From positions 17,186 to 81,185 of the forward strand of contig NZ_QDFI01000012.1 in NCBI RefSeq assembly GCF_003254465.1: a DNA stretch of 64,000 nucleotides, read 5' to 3'. Positions 8,372-16,896 of the stretch are shown one piece after another. A model generated the notes under the pieces. It worked only from the letters and a program-made list of their open reading frames with translations. It did no database searches and had not been told where the DNA came from. Within the stretch, counting starts at the first letter, position 1, and each line of letters begins with the position of its first letter. Position numbers and translations under genes: made by a program. Origin of the DNA: Meridianimarinicoccus zhengii (GTDB taxonomy: Bacteria; Pseudomonadota; Alphaproteobacteria; Rhodobacterales; Rhodobacteraceae).

Positions 8372-8600
8372 TCCCCGCGGCCGGCAGGGGGGGACACAGA
8401 GCGCCGCTTTTCTGAGCGACCGCACGAATAAAAGGCATTACCTGCGTGTCATCGGCGGTGCCGGTGACGGCGGCACTGGACACAGGGCACGGCGCTGGTA
8501 ATGTCACAGGACACATGGCTTGAAGAGCCAAAGGCAACCGCGCCCCGTCCGACCTCCCCGCAGGAGGTCACGGGGCTTTTTTTATGGACCCGTCCCGGCG
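8372..8600 (+). promoter_or_regulatory. Untranslated leader of the amide operon
   Basis: About 230 bases separate the end of the sugar operon from the AmiC-like gene. They include a C/G-rich hairpin just after the previous stop (about 8372-8394), several inverted repeats (for example GTCATCGGC/GCCGGTGAC at 8448-8468 and TGGCT/AGCCA at 8516-8530) and a strong intrinsic terminator at the end. This is the layout expected of an attenuated leader controlled by an ANTAR protein. I could not assign the two hexaloops with confidence. Confidence 0.55.
8543..8583 (+). terminator. Intrinsic terminator in the leader, probable ANTAR attenuator
   Basis: CCCCGT (8543-8548) pairs with ACGGGG (8570-8575) and GACCTCC (8551-8557) with GGAGGTC (8563-8569), giving 13 pairs with a two-base bulge and a 5-base loop. 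Seven T residues follow at 8577-8583. It ends only 17 bases before the start of the AmiC-like gene, so transcripts from upstream would stop before the operon unless antitermination occurs. The second gene of the operon encodes an AmiR-like ANTAR protein. Confidence 0.85.
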
Positions 8601-9734
8601 ATGACCTTGCGACTTGGCCTCATGTTCTCGACGACCGGCAGTTACGCGGCGCTCGGGCAAAGCGCGCTGGCGGGTGCGCTCGGCGCGATCGAGGCGCTTG
8701 GACAGCGCCATGGCCATGTCATCGCACCCGTGGTGGCGGATCCGGGCGGGGACATCGCCGCCTATGACCGGATCGCGCGGGGCCTGCTGGAAAGCGGCGT
8801 GCGCCATATCGTCGGCGCGATCACGTCGTCTAGCCGGAAGGAGCTGATCCCCCTGCTGGAACGCTATGGCGGCCTGCTGTGGTATCCCTGCCCCTATGAA
8901 GGGTTCGAAAGCAACGATCACGTCGTCTATCTGGGTGCCTCGCCCAATCATCATGTCGTGCCCGTCGCCGACTGGATCGCGGCGCAGGGGCTGCGGCAGG
9001 TCTATCTTGTCGGGTCAAACTATGTCTGGGGCTGGGAAACGCTGCGGCTGGCGCGCGAATGTCTCGTGGCACGCGGGCTCGACATCGTGGGCGAAAGATT
9101 CGTGCCGCTTGGTGCGGTGACGCCGGACCACATCATCGATGAAATCGCGGAACAGCGGGCGGATTGCGTCGTGGACAGCCTGATCGGGCCCTCCAATGTC
9201 AGCCTGCTGCGCGGGCTCGACGCCCGCAGGACATCGGGCGCCGACCCCGTGCAGGTCGTGAGCTTCAATCAGACCGAGGCGGATCTGGACGACATCGGGA
9301 CCGCGGCGAACGGGTTACTGGCGGCGGGCAGCTTCTTCGAACCCGACGCCGGTGACGATCTCCGTACCGCGGCCCGGCGCCATGCGCCGAACGGGCGGGT
9401 GTCGTCATTCATGGCCACGTCCCACGCCGCCGTGGAAATCCTGTTCGCAGCCGCGCAGCAGGCCGGGACGGACGATCCCGCAGCCGTGTTCCGGGCGGCG
9501 ACCGCGGCGCCGGTCCCCACCGTCATGGGCGATATCGCCATCGATCCGGTTCTGCGGCACGCGATGCTGACCCCGAAACTGTCCATCGCCGAACAGGGCC
9601 GGTTCAGGATCGTGCAGCGCGCCGACGGCCCGATCCCTGCCGACCCTTACATGACCGGCCAGCCGCCAACCCCCACCCGCGCCAGCCCCGACCCGTGGCC
9701 CAACCCGAGGCCCAATCTGAGGATCGTCTCATGA
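8601..9734 (+). CDS. AmiC-like amide sensor (periplasmic-binding-fold negative regulator)
   Basis: A 377-residue protein of the AmiC/urea-binding family (Peripla_BP_5/6 type), opening LRLGLMFSTTGSYAALGQSA and lacking a signal peptide, so it should act in the cytosol. In Pseudomonas, AmiC binds amides and holds the antiterminator AmiR inactive; the adjacent AmiR-like gene overlaps this stop. I chose the ATG at 8601 because the alternative upstream start (8520) would lie inside the terminator hairpin. Ribosome-binding sequence is weak. Likely inducers are short amides, given the amidase gene downstream. Confidence 0.88.
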   Translation: MTLRLGLMFSTTGSYAALGQSALAGALGAIEALGQRHGHVIAPVVADPGGDIAAYDRIARGLLESGVRHIVGAITSSSRKELIPLLERYGGLLWYPCPYEGFESNDHVVYLGASPNHHVVPVADWIAAQGLRQVYLVGSNYVWGWETLRLARECLVARGLDIVGERFVPLGAVTPDHIIDEIAEQRADCVVDSLIGPSNVSLLRGLDARRTSGADPVQVVSFNQTEADLDDIGTAANGLLAAGSFFEPDAGDDLRTAARRHAPNGRVSSFMATSHAAVEILFAAAQQAGTDDPAAVFRAATAAPVPTVMGDIAIDPVLRHAMLTPKLSIAEQGRFRIVQRADGPIPADPYMTGQPPTPTRASPDPWPNPRPNLRIVS

Positions 9735-10321
9735 GAAGCGCGCCGATACACAATTTCCGCGGAAACACAGCGATCGTCCTCGTGCGCTCGCCCGAGATCG
9801 GTGCGCGGATCAAGGACCGCTGCGACCGGCTGGGCGTAAAATCGCATGTCCGGAGCACGGATCTGGACAGCGACACGGCTGCCATCGCGGATATCCTCGT
9901 GATCGACATCGATACCGCCGACGATGCCATGCTGCCATGGCCGCGCGGGGCAGCGCCGGTGCCGGTGATCGGGCTGATCGGGTCGGAAAGCCCCGGGCGG
10001 CTGGCCTGGGCGCTGGCACAGGAGATCGACGCCTTCCTGCCGGTCGCCGGACTTGGCAACCTGTTCTCGGCTATGGTGATCGCGCACGAGATTTTTGCCC
10101 GGAAGGCGGATCGCGCGGCCCGCGATGCGGAACAGGCCCGCCGCCGCGGCGGGCGGCTCGACGTGATCCGCGCCGTGCTGTCGCTGATGCAGGACGGGCG
10201 GGACGAGGCGCTCGCGCTGAAACAGTTGCGCGCCATGGCCATGGTCGAACAGATCAGCCTCGAAGAGGCCGCCGTGAAGTTGCTGCACGACCGGGGACTC
10301 GCCGGGGGCAAGCGGGCATGA
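9731..10321 (+). CDS. AmiR-like ANTAR antiterminator
   Basis: A 196-residue protein, the same length as Pseudomonas AmiR as I recall it. It has a degenerate receiver-like N-terminal domain (TAIVLVRSPEIGARI, ILVIDIDTAD, VIGLIG), a coiled linker (AARDAEQARRRGG) and a C-terminal helical region fitting an ANTAR domain (AVLSLMQDG, LKQLRAMAMVEQISLEEAA). ANTAR proteins bind tandem hairpins in leader RNA and prevent terminator formation. A strong terminator lies just upstream of this operon. The ATG at 9731 overlaps the amiC-like stop; an in-frame ATG at 9695 is less likely. Confidence 0.85.
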   Translation: MRSAPIHNFRGNTAIVLVRSPEIGARIKDRCDRLGVKSHVRSTDLDSDTAAIADILVIDIDTADDAMLPWPRGAAPVPVIGLIGSESPGRLAWALAQEIDAFLPVAGLGNLFSAMVIAHEIFARKADRAARDAEQARRRGGRLDVIRAVLSLMQDGRDEALALKQLRAMAMVEQISLEEAAVKLLHDRGLAGGKRA

Positions 10322-11214
10322 GCGTGGCTGAGGCCTTTCGCCCGCGGCAGCGGGGGCGCGTGCGCGCGGTCCTGCTGGAACTGCTGCGGCGGCCCCGTGC
10401 GGCCTTCGGGCTTGCCGTGATCGCGCTTATGGTCGTCTGCGCGGTGTTCGCGCCCTGGATCATGCCGCACGACCCCTTCGCGCAAAGCTTCGACGGGCTC
10501 GATCTGATGGGCGGGCCGCTGCCGCCGGGCGGCGCCTACCCGCTGGGCACCGATCTTCTGGGCCGGGATCTCGCGTCGCGCCTGATCCTCGGCACGCGCA
10601 CGTCGCTCATCATCGGGGTGGTGGCGAACGGCACGGCGGTGATCCTCGGCGCAGGCGTCGGCATCGCGGCGGGGTATTTCGGCGGCTGGACCGCGGCGAT
10701 CCTGATGCGCTTCACCGACCTGATGATGGCCTTCCCGGCGCTGCTGCTGGCGATCGTGCTGGCGGCAATCTTCCAGCCCAGCCTGATGATCGTCGCGCTG
10801 GTGATCGCCATGGTCAACTGGGTGCAAATGAGCCGCGTGATCTATACCGAAACCCGCAGTCTGGCCGAGCGGGAATTCATCCAGGTCCAGCGCGCCATCG
10901 GCTCGTCCCCCCTGCGCATTCTCGGCAAGCACATCCTGCCGCATCTTCTGTCGTCGATCATCGTGTTCGGCACGCTTGGCATTTCCACCACCGTCCTGCT
11001 GGAGGCGACACTGAGCTTCCTTGGCGTGGGCGTGCAGCCGCCGATGCCGAGCTGGGGCAACATCATCTTCGAGAACCAGACCTATTTCTCCACCGCGCCG
11101 TGGCTGGTGTTCTTTCCGGGCCTGCTGATCGTGCTGCTGGCGCTGGCTTTCAACCTTGTGGGCGACGCGCTGCGCGATGTCCTCGACCCGACGCTGAAGG
11201 GACGCCACGGATGA
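10318..11214 (+). CDS. Peptide-type ABC transporter permease (DppC/OppC-like)
   Basis: A 298-residue inner-membrane permease of the DppC group. It has an N-terminal transmembrane helix, an extended periplasmic loop with the family signature PLGTDLLGRDLASRL, and five further helices including the cytoplasmic loop contacting the ATPase (AIGSSPLRILGKHILPHLL). The ATG overlaps the amiR-like stop. Unusually for dpp/opp operons, the C-type permease gene comes before the B-type. It probably imports the amide or an amidated substrate hydrolysed by the formamidase at 13796. Confidence 0.92.
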   Translation: MSVAEAFRPRQRGRVRAVLLELLRRPRAAFGLAVIALMVVCAVFAPWIMPHDPFAQSFDGLDLMGGPLPPGGAYPLGTDLLGRDLASRLILGTRTSLIIGVVANGTAVILGAGVGIAAGYFGGWTAAILMRFTDLMMAFPALLLAIVLAAIFQPSLMIVALVIAMVNWVQMSRVIYTETRSLAEREFIQVQRAIGSSPLRILGKHILPHLLSSIIVFGTLGISTTVLLEATLSFLGVGVQPPMPSWGNIIFENQTYFSTAPWLVFFPGLLIVLLALAFNLVGDALRDVLDPTLKGRHG

Positions 11215-12131
11215 GCGGCTATCTGGTCCGGCGCCTGGTCGAAAGCGCGCTGATCCTGCTGGGGATCACCTTCGTCACCTTCGTGCTGCTCTACCTGCTG
11301 CCGGCCGATCCCGCGCGCCAGATCGCCGGACGGTCGGCCACGGCGGAAACCGTCGCCAGTATCCGCGACCAGCTCGGGCTGAACGATCCGCTCCTGCTGC
11401 AGTATGTCCGCTATCTCGGGAACCTGCTCCAGGGCGACATGGGCCGGTCCTATCTTCAGCGGGCGGAGGTGGCCGACCTGATCGCGTCGCGCCTGCCCGC
11501 GTCGCTGCTGCTGATGGTGTCCGCCATCGTGACCGAACTGATCCTCGGTCTCACCATCGGCGTCATCGCCGCCCTGCGCCGCAACCGTCCCGCGGATCAC
11601 GGGTTGATGATCTTCAGCTTCGTGTCGATCTCGGCCCCGCAATTCGTGATCGGCATCCTGCTGCTCTATGTCTTCGCCGTGCAGCTGGGGTGGTTCCCCA
11701 TCGGCGGCTACGGCACCTTCGCGCACCTCGTGCTGCCGTCGATCACGCTCGGGTTTCTTGGCGCGGGCTGGTACAGCCGCATGATGCGGTCGTCCATGAT
11801 CGACGTGCTGGGGCAGGATTTCGTGCGCACGGCCCGCGCCAAGGGCCTGTCGAAGCTGCGCATCATCACCCGACACGTGATGCCCAACGCGATCCTGCCG
11901 ATCATCGCCATGATCGGCATCGACATCGGGCTGTTCATGTCGGGCATCGTCGTCGTCGAATCCGTCTTCGGCTGGCCCGGGATCGGCCAGCTTGCGTGGC
12001 AGGCGATCCAGCGCGTGGATATTCCCGTCATCATGGGCGTCACGCTGGTGTCGGCCACGGCCATCGTGCTCGGCAACCTGATCGCCGATCTCGTGGCACC
12101 GCTCATCGATCCCCGCATCAAGACCAAATGA
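11211..12131 (+). CDS. Peptide-type ABC transporter permease (DppB/OppB-like)
   Basis: A 306-residue inner-membrane permease of the DppB group, starting YLVRRLVESALILLGITF, with the typical LPADPARQIAG and GDMGRSY segments and the coupling motif RTARAKGLSKLRI. About six transmembrane helices are visible. The ATG at 11211 overlaps the upstream permease stop. With the DppC-like protein it forms the membrane channel energised by the fused ATPase encoded at 14734-16500. Confidence 0.92.
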   Translation: MSGYLVRRLVESALILLGITFVTFVLLYLLPADPARQIAGRSATAETVASIRDQLGLNDPLLLQYVRYLGNLLQGDMGRSYLQRAEVADLIASRLPASLLLMVSAIVTELILGLTIGVIAALRRNRPADHGLMIFSFVSISAPQFVIGILLLYVFAVQLGWFPIGGYGTFAHLVLPSITLGFLGAGWYSRMMRSSMIDVLGQDFVRTARAKGLSKLRIITRHVMPNAILPIIAMIGIDIGLFMSGIVVVESVFGWPGIGQLAWQAIQRVDIPVIMGVTLVSATAIVLGNLIADLVAPLIDPRIKTK

Positions 12132-12154
12132 AAACCGACAGAGGAGAAAGACAC

Positions 12155-13792
12155 ATGAAAAGCATGATGATGACCCGATTGATGGCCGGTGTCGCCGGTC
12201 TGGCGCTCGCCGCAGGCGGTGCGCTTGCGCAAGTGGACGAGGACGCGCCGCAGGGCGGCGAGATGGTCGTGACCTACCAGGACGACGTGGCCACGCTCGA
12301 CCCCGCGATCGGGTATGACTGGCAGAACTGGTCGATGATCAAGTCGCTGTTCGACGGGCTGATGGGCTATGAGCCTGGCACGACGACGCTGCGCAACGAA
12401 CTGGCGGCCAGCCACGAGATTTCCGAAGATGGCATGGTGCATACCTTCGTGCTGAAGGACGGCATCATGTTCCACAACGGCCGCGAGATTACGGCGGAGG
12501 ATGTGAAATACTCGCTCGAGCGCGTGACCAACCCCGAAACGCGCAGCCCGGGCGCCGGCTTCTTCGGCATGATCGCGGGCTTCGATGAATGGAACGCGGG
12601 CGAAGGTGAGGGGCTGAGCGGCGTCGAGGTGATCGACGACAAGACCGTGCAGATCACCCTGTCCCGGCCCGACGCGACGTTCAGCCATGTCATGGCGCTC
12701 AACTTCGCGTCCATCGTGCCGCGCGAGGCGGTCGAAGCCTCGGGCGAGGATTTCGGGCGTGAACCCGTCGGCTCCGGCGCATTCCGGCTGGCGGAATGGG
12801 TACCCGGCCAGCGGCTCGTGTTCGAACGGTTCGAGGATTATCACCGTGCGGGCGTGCCCAAGCTGGATCAGGTGACCTTCAACATCGGGCTGGACCCGAC
12901 CGTGGCCCTGCTGCGGCTGCAAAGCGGCGAAGCGGACGTGCCGGGCGACGGCATCCCGCCCGCGCAGTTCCTGCAGGTCATGAACGACCCCGCACAGGCG
13001 GAGAACGTGGTCGAAGGCGGCCAGCTTCACACCGGCTACATCACGCTCAACACGCAGATGGCGCCGTTCGACAACGTGGAGGTGCGTCGCGCCGTGAACA
13101 TGGCGATCAACAAGGACCGGATCGTCCAGATGATCAACGGGCGCGCCGTGCCCGCCAACCAGCCGCTGCCGCCCACGATGCCCGGCTATGCCCCCGACTA
13201 TGAAGGCTATGCCTACGATCCCGAAGCGGCGCGCGAGATGCTGGCCGAGGCGGGCTTCCCCGACGGGTTCACCACCGAGCTTTACGTGATGAACGTTGAC
13301 CCGAACCCGCGCATCGCGCAGGCCATCCAGCAGGACCTGGCGGAGATCGGCATCACCGCCGATATCCGGAGCCTTGCGCAATCCAACGTCATCGCGGCGG
13401 GCGGCGAGGCCGACCAGGCGCCGATGATCTGGTCGGGCGGCATGGCCTGGATCGCGGATTTCCCCGATCCGTCGAACTTCTACGGGCCCATCCTCGGCTG
13501 CGCGGGCGCGGTGCCCGGTGGCTGGAACTGGTCGTGGTATTGCAACGAGGAGCTCGATGCGCGGGCGGCGGAGGCCGATGCCATGGCCGACCCGGCCATG
13601 GCCGAGGAACGCGAGGCCGCGTGGCGGTCGATCTATGTGGACATCATGGCCGACGCGCCCTGGGTGCCGGTGTTCAACGAACAGCGGTTCACGCTGGTGT
13701 CCGACAACATGGCCGGCGACGACAGCCTGTTCGTGGACCCGGTGCACATCCCGGTCAACTACGACTACATCTACTCGGCCACGGCGGAATGA
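12155..13792 (+). CDS. Extracellular solute-binding protein, family 5 (DppA-like)
   Basis: A 545-residue secreted binding protein. The signal peptide runs to about residue 25 (GGALAQ), and the mature sequence has the family-5 features TLDPAIGYDWQNW, EDVKYSLERVTNPETR, GSGAFRLAEWVPGQRL and NMAINKDRI. A good GAGGAGAAAG ribosome-binding sequence precedes the ATG at 12155, the only gene in this operon with a sizeable spacer (23 bases). It should capture the substrate of the amide operon in the periplasm. The nature of the ligand is inferred only from the neighbouring amidase. Confidence 0.93.
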   Translation: MKSMMMTRLMAGVAGLALAAGGALAQVDEDAPQGGEMVVTYQDDVATLDPAIGYDWQNWSMIKSLFDGLMGYEPGTTTLRNELAASHEISEDGMVHTFVLKDGIMFHNGREITAEDVKYSLERVTNPETRSPGAGFFGMIAGFDEWNAGEGEGLSGVEVIDDKTVQITLSRPDATFSHVMALNFASIVPREAVEASGEDFGREPVGSGAFRLAEWVPGQRLVFERFEDYHRAGVPKLDQVTFNIGLDPTVALLRLQSGEADVPGDGIPPAQFLQVMNDPAQAENVVEGGQLHTGYITLNTQMAPFDNVEVRRAVNMAINKDRIVQMINGRAVPANQPLPPTMPGYAPDYEGYAYDPEAAREMLAEAGFPDGFTTELYVMNVDPNPRIAQAIQQDLAEIGITADIRSLAQSNVIAAGGEADQAPMIWSGGMAWIADFPDPSNFYGPILGCAGAVPGGWNWSWYCNEELDARAAEADAMADPAMAEEREAAWRSIYVDIMADAPWVPVFNEQRFTLVSDNMAGDDSLFVDPVHIPVNYDYIYSATAE

Positions 13793-13795
13793 ACG

Positions 13796-14737
13796 ATGTG
13801 CAAGGCTTGTGACTATACCATTCACGGCCGCCATCACCACGGGTGGGATCATTCGATCCCGCCCGCACAGGTGGTGGCACCCGGCAGCCGTGTCTATTTC
13901 CACTGTCTCGACAGTTCCGGCGGGCAGTTTACCCGCGACAGCACGACGGCGGATGTCCCGAACCTCGATTTCGGCAAGATCAACCCCGTGACCGGGCCGG
14001 TCTATGTGGACGGGGCCGAGCCGGGCGACATCCTGAAGATCACACTGGAACAGTTCCACCCGTCCGGCTTCGGCTGGACGGCGAACATTCCCGGCTTCGG
14101 GCTGCTTGCCGACCAGTTCAAGGAACCGCATCTGAAGGTGTGGGACTACGATCCCGACACGCTGGCGCCGTCGCTGTTCTCGGACATCGCGAAGGTGCCG
14201 CTGAAGCCCTTTGCCGGGACCATCGGGCTTGCCCCGGCCGAACCCGGCCTGCATTCCGTTGTGCCGCCACGACGTATGGGCGGCAATCTCGATATCCGTG
14301 ATCTGGCCGCGGGGTCGGTCCTTTACCTGCCGGTGGAGGTCGAGGGCGCGCTGTTCTCGGTCGGGGACACGCACGCGGCGCAGGGCGACGGCGAGGTCTG
14401 CGGAACCGCCATCGAAAGCCCGATGGATGTCGAGATCACGCTGGATCTCATCAAGCAGGAGCCACTCGCCTTTCCGCGGTTCTCGACGCCGGGACCGGTC
14501 ACGCGGCATCTCGACGCCAAAGGCTACGAGGCCACGACCGGCATCGGGCCGGACATGATGGAAGGCGCCCGCGCCGCGGTGTCGGGCATGATCGACCTGC
14601 TGGGCAAGCAGCACGGCCTGTCGGCGGAGGATGCGTATCTGCTCTGCTCGGTCGCGGGAGATCTGCGCATCTCGGAAATCGTGGACATGCCCAACTGGGT
14701 GGTGTCGTTCTATTTCCCGCGGGTCGTATTCGAATGA
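13796..14737 (+). CDS. Acetamidase/formamidase family amidase
   Basis: A 313-residue cytosolic amidase of the FmdA/AmdA family, shown by HHHGWDHSIPPAQVV, DFGKINPVTGPVYVDGAEPGD, GFGLLADQF and the conserved GDTHAAQGDGEVCGTAIE segment. It would hydrolyse a short amide to the acid and ammonia. It sits between the binding protein and the fused ATPase of the transporter, and the operon carries AmiC/AmiR-like control. Together this points to import and hydrolysis of a small amide as nitrogen source. The exact substrate is open. Confidence 0.9.
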   Translation: MCKACDYTIHGRHHHGWDHSIPPAQVVAPGSRVYFHCLDSSGGQFTRDSTTADVPNLDFGKINPVTGPVYVDGAEPGDILKITLEQFHPSGFGWTANIPGFGLLADQFKEPHLKVWDYDPDTLAPSLFSDIAKVPLKPFAGTIGLAPAEPGLHSVVPPRRMGGNLDIRDLAAGSVLYLPVEVEGALFSVGDTHAAQGDGEVCGTAIESPMDVEITLDLIKQEPLAFPRFSTPGPVTRHLDAKGYEATTGIGPDMMEGARAAVSGMIDLLGKQHGLSAEDAYLLCSVAGDLRISEIVDMPNWVVSFYFPRVVFE

Positions 14738-16500
14738 CGCGAGACAATGACAGCGGACGGGGCGACGACGCGCGCCCCGTCCTGTCGGTGCGCGACCTGA
14801 CGGTGCAGGTCGCGACCGGCGCGGGCGGCAAGACCGTTCTCGACCACCTGTCCTTCGATCTGCATCGGGGCGAAACGGTCGCCCTGGCCGGTGAAAGCGG
14901 ATCGGGAAAGTCCATGACCGCCCTTGCGATCATGGGGCTGTTGCCGCGCCCCATGGCGCGGATCACCGAAGGCACCATCCGGCTGGGCGACCGCAACATC
15001 GCGGGGTTGTCGGACCGGGCGTATCGCGCCATCCGCGCGCGGCGGATCTCCATGATCTTCCAGGAACCGATGACTTCGCTGAACCCGCTGATGACCGTCG
15101 AGCGGCAGTTGTGCGAGGTACTGCTGGAACATGACATGTGCACCCGCGACGCGGCCCCGGCGCGAGCGTTGAAGCTGCTGCGCGACCTGCGCCTGACCGA
15201 CCCCGAGCGGCGGCTGAAACAGTACCCGCACGAATTGTCCGGCGGCATGCGGCAGCGCGTGATGATCGCCATCGCGCTGGCCTGCGAGCCCGAGATCCTC
15301 ATTGCGGACGAACCGACCACCGCGCTCGATGTCACCGTCCAGGCCGAGATCCTCGACCTGATCCGGCTGTTGCAGAAGGAACGTGGCACCGCCGTCCTCA
15401 TGATCACCCATGACATGGGCGTGGTGGCGGAAATGGCCGATCGGGCCATCGTCATGCGCGCGGGCCAGCCGGTGGAGGCGTCCTCGGTCGAACGCCTGTT
15501 CAGCGCACCCAGTTCCGAATACGCCAAGGGACTGCTCGCCGCGGTGCCCCGGCTTGGCGCCGCGCCTCCCCGCCCCCCGCGCAGCCCGGGGCAAAAGGTC
15601 GTCGAGGTTTCGGACCTGAGCGTGCGCTTCGACGTGAAAGGCGGCATCCTGAACCGGCCCGTCGCGCGGCTGCACGCCGTCGAGGGCGTGTCCTTCGATA
15701 TCCGGGTGGGGGAAACGCTTGCGCTGGTGGGCGAATCCGGGTCCGGCAAGTCTACCATCGGCAAGGCTCTGCTGGGCCTCGTGCCGTGGGAGGGCGCGGT
15801 GCGGATCGACGGCAGGCACACGAAGGGTCTGTCGCGCCGATCCATGCGGCCCGTGCTGCGCGACATCCAGATGGTGTTCCAGGATCCCGGCGCATCGCTG
15901 GATTCGCGGATGACGGTGGGCGAGCAGGTCGTGGAACCCCTACGCGTCCATGGGCTGGCCAGCGGGTCGGAACTGACGGACCGCGCGGAATTCCTGTTCC
16001 GCCGGGTGGGCCTGTCCGCCGACATGCTAGGGCGCTTTCCGCACGAATTTTCCGGCGGGCAGCGCCAGCGGGTCTGCATCGCCCGCGCGCTCAGCCTGTC
16101 GCCGAAGGTGATCGTCGCCGACGAAAGCGTCTCGGCACTGGATGTTTCGGTGCAGGCACAGGTTCTCGATCTTCTGCAGGAATTGCAGGACGAGGACGGG
16201 CTGTCCTATCTCTTCATCACCCATGACATGGCCGTGGTGGACCAGGTAGCCGACCGCATCATGGTGATGCGCCTCGGTCAGGTCATGGAAGAGGGGCCGC
16301 GCGACGCCGTCCTGCGCGACCCGCGTCATCCCTATACCCGCAGGCTTCTGGCGGCGGTTCCGGTGCCCGATCCGACACGGCTGCGCCAGCCGCAGCCCCC
16401 GGCGCCGGAATCGCAAAGCCCGATGCTGCCGCTTGGGGCAGTCTTTCCGCGCGTACGTCTGGAACAGGTGTCGGGCGAACATCGCGTCGCCGTCGCCTGA
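14734..16500 (+). CDS. Fused double ATPase of peptide-type ABC transporter (DppD-DppF fusion)
   Basis: A 588-residue protein with two complete nucleotide-binding domains. Domain 1 has [10 protein letters not shown] (about residue 54), [12 protein letters not shown] and [13 protein letters not shown]; domain 2 has [11 protein letters not shown] (about residue 334), [12 protein letters not shown] and VIVADESVSALDV. Note that Walker B of domain 2 reads ADES where ADEP is usual; the catalytic glutamate is kept. The fusion replaces the separate DppD and DppF seen in the operon at 17625-19642. The ATG overlaps the amidase stop. It is the last gene of the amide operon. Confidence 0.93.
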   Translation: MTRDNDSGRGDDARPVLSVRDLTVQVATGAGGKTVLDHLSFDLHRGETVALAGESGSGKSMTALAIMGLLPRPMARITEGTIRLGDRNIAGLSDRAYRAIRARRISMIFQEPMTSLNPLMTVERQLCEVLLEHDMCTRDAAPARALKLLRDLRLTDPERRLKQYPHELSGGMRQRVMIAIALACEPEILIADEPTTALDVTVQAEILDLIRLLQKERGTAVLMITHDMGVVAEMADRAIVMRAGQPVEASSVERLFSAPSSEYAKGLLAAVPRLGAAPPRPPRSPGQKVVEVSDLSVRFDVKGGILNRPVARLHAVEGVSFDIRVGETLALVGESGSGKSTIGKALLGLVPWEGAVRIDGRHTKGLSRRSMRPVLRDIQMVFQDPGASLDSRMTVGEQVVEPLRVHGLASGSELTDRAEFLFRRVGLSADMLGRFPHEFSGGQRQRVCIARALSLSPKVIVADESVSALDVSVQAQVLDLLQELQDEDGLSYLFITHDMAVVDQVADRIMVMRLGQVMEEGPRDAVLRDPRHPYTRRLLAAVPVPDPTRLRQPQPPAPESQSPMLPLGAVFPRVRLEQVSGEHRVAVA

Positions 16501-16896
16501 CGCAGGTTCCCGCACCACACGGCAACGCGATGGCACGCGGCTACCGGTGAAAGCCGTGAACGCCCTTTGCGCAGCCAAGGCCGCAAATCCTGCGACCCGG
16601 TTGACCACGGCACGCGCTGCCGCGGGGCGCTGGATAGGGCGCGGCCTGCCCTGTCCAGATGTCCGATTGGCCGGTCAGCGGTGTCCCGGTACAACCATTG
16701 ACCCACGGCCGAAGCCGAAAGCTGGCAAGCCGCAGCACGGCGGAGGGGGGACAGGTCCACGCAACCCCGCCAAACCGCCACAAGACGGCGCGCCTGCGAC
16801 GATCGTGCGGGTATGACTGATCTGTCATCTGTTGACCTCAAATGCGCAAACGACCATATGATCGATCAATTCGTTTCATGCTCGACAGGTGTGCCG
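16501..16896. other. Intergenic region before the GntR gene
   Basis: Nearly 400 bases without a convincing gene. The last 70 bases hold the likely promoter and operator of the GntR-type gene: a TTGACC hexamer at 16832-16837, a TATGAT-like hexamer at 16857-16862 (19-base spacing, longer than ideal) and the palindrome TGATCGATCA at 16859-16868. I see no terminator with a T-run after the fused ATPase gene, and nothing recognisable in 16501-16810. Confidence 0.5.
16825..16868 (+). promoter_or_regulatory. Probable promoter and operator of the GntR-type gene
   Basis: TCATCTGTTGAC (16825-16836) resembles TCATCAGTTGAC in front of the convergent ABC operon (21304-21315), and includes the -35-like TTGACC. 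The perfect palindrome TGATCGATCA (16859-16868) overlaps the -10-like TATGAT. These are the natural candidates for autoregulation by the GntR-type protein. Motif sharing is seen in the sequence; binding is inferred. Confidence 0.4.

Noticed and set aside
8446..8530. Specific ANTAR hexaloop hairpins in the amide leader
   Set aside because: The best A1/G4 loop (8451-8456) depends on several G-U pairs and the hairpin at 8516-8530 has a 5-base loop lacking the pattern, so I annotate only the leader and terminator.
11708..14614. A 968-codon minus-strand open frame across the amide operon
   Set aside because: Antisense to clear permease, binding-protein and amidase genes; composition and lack of motifs mark it as non-coding.
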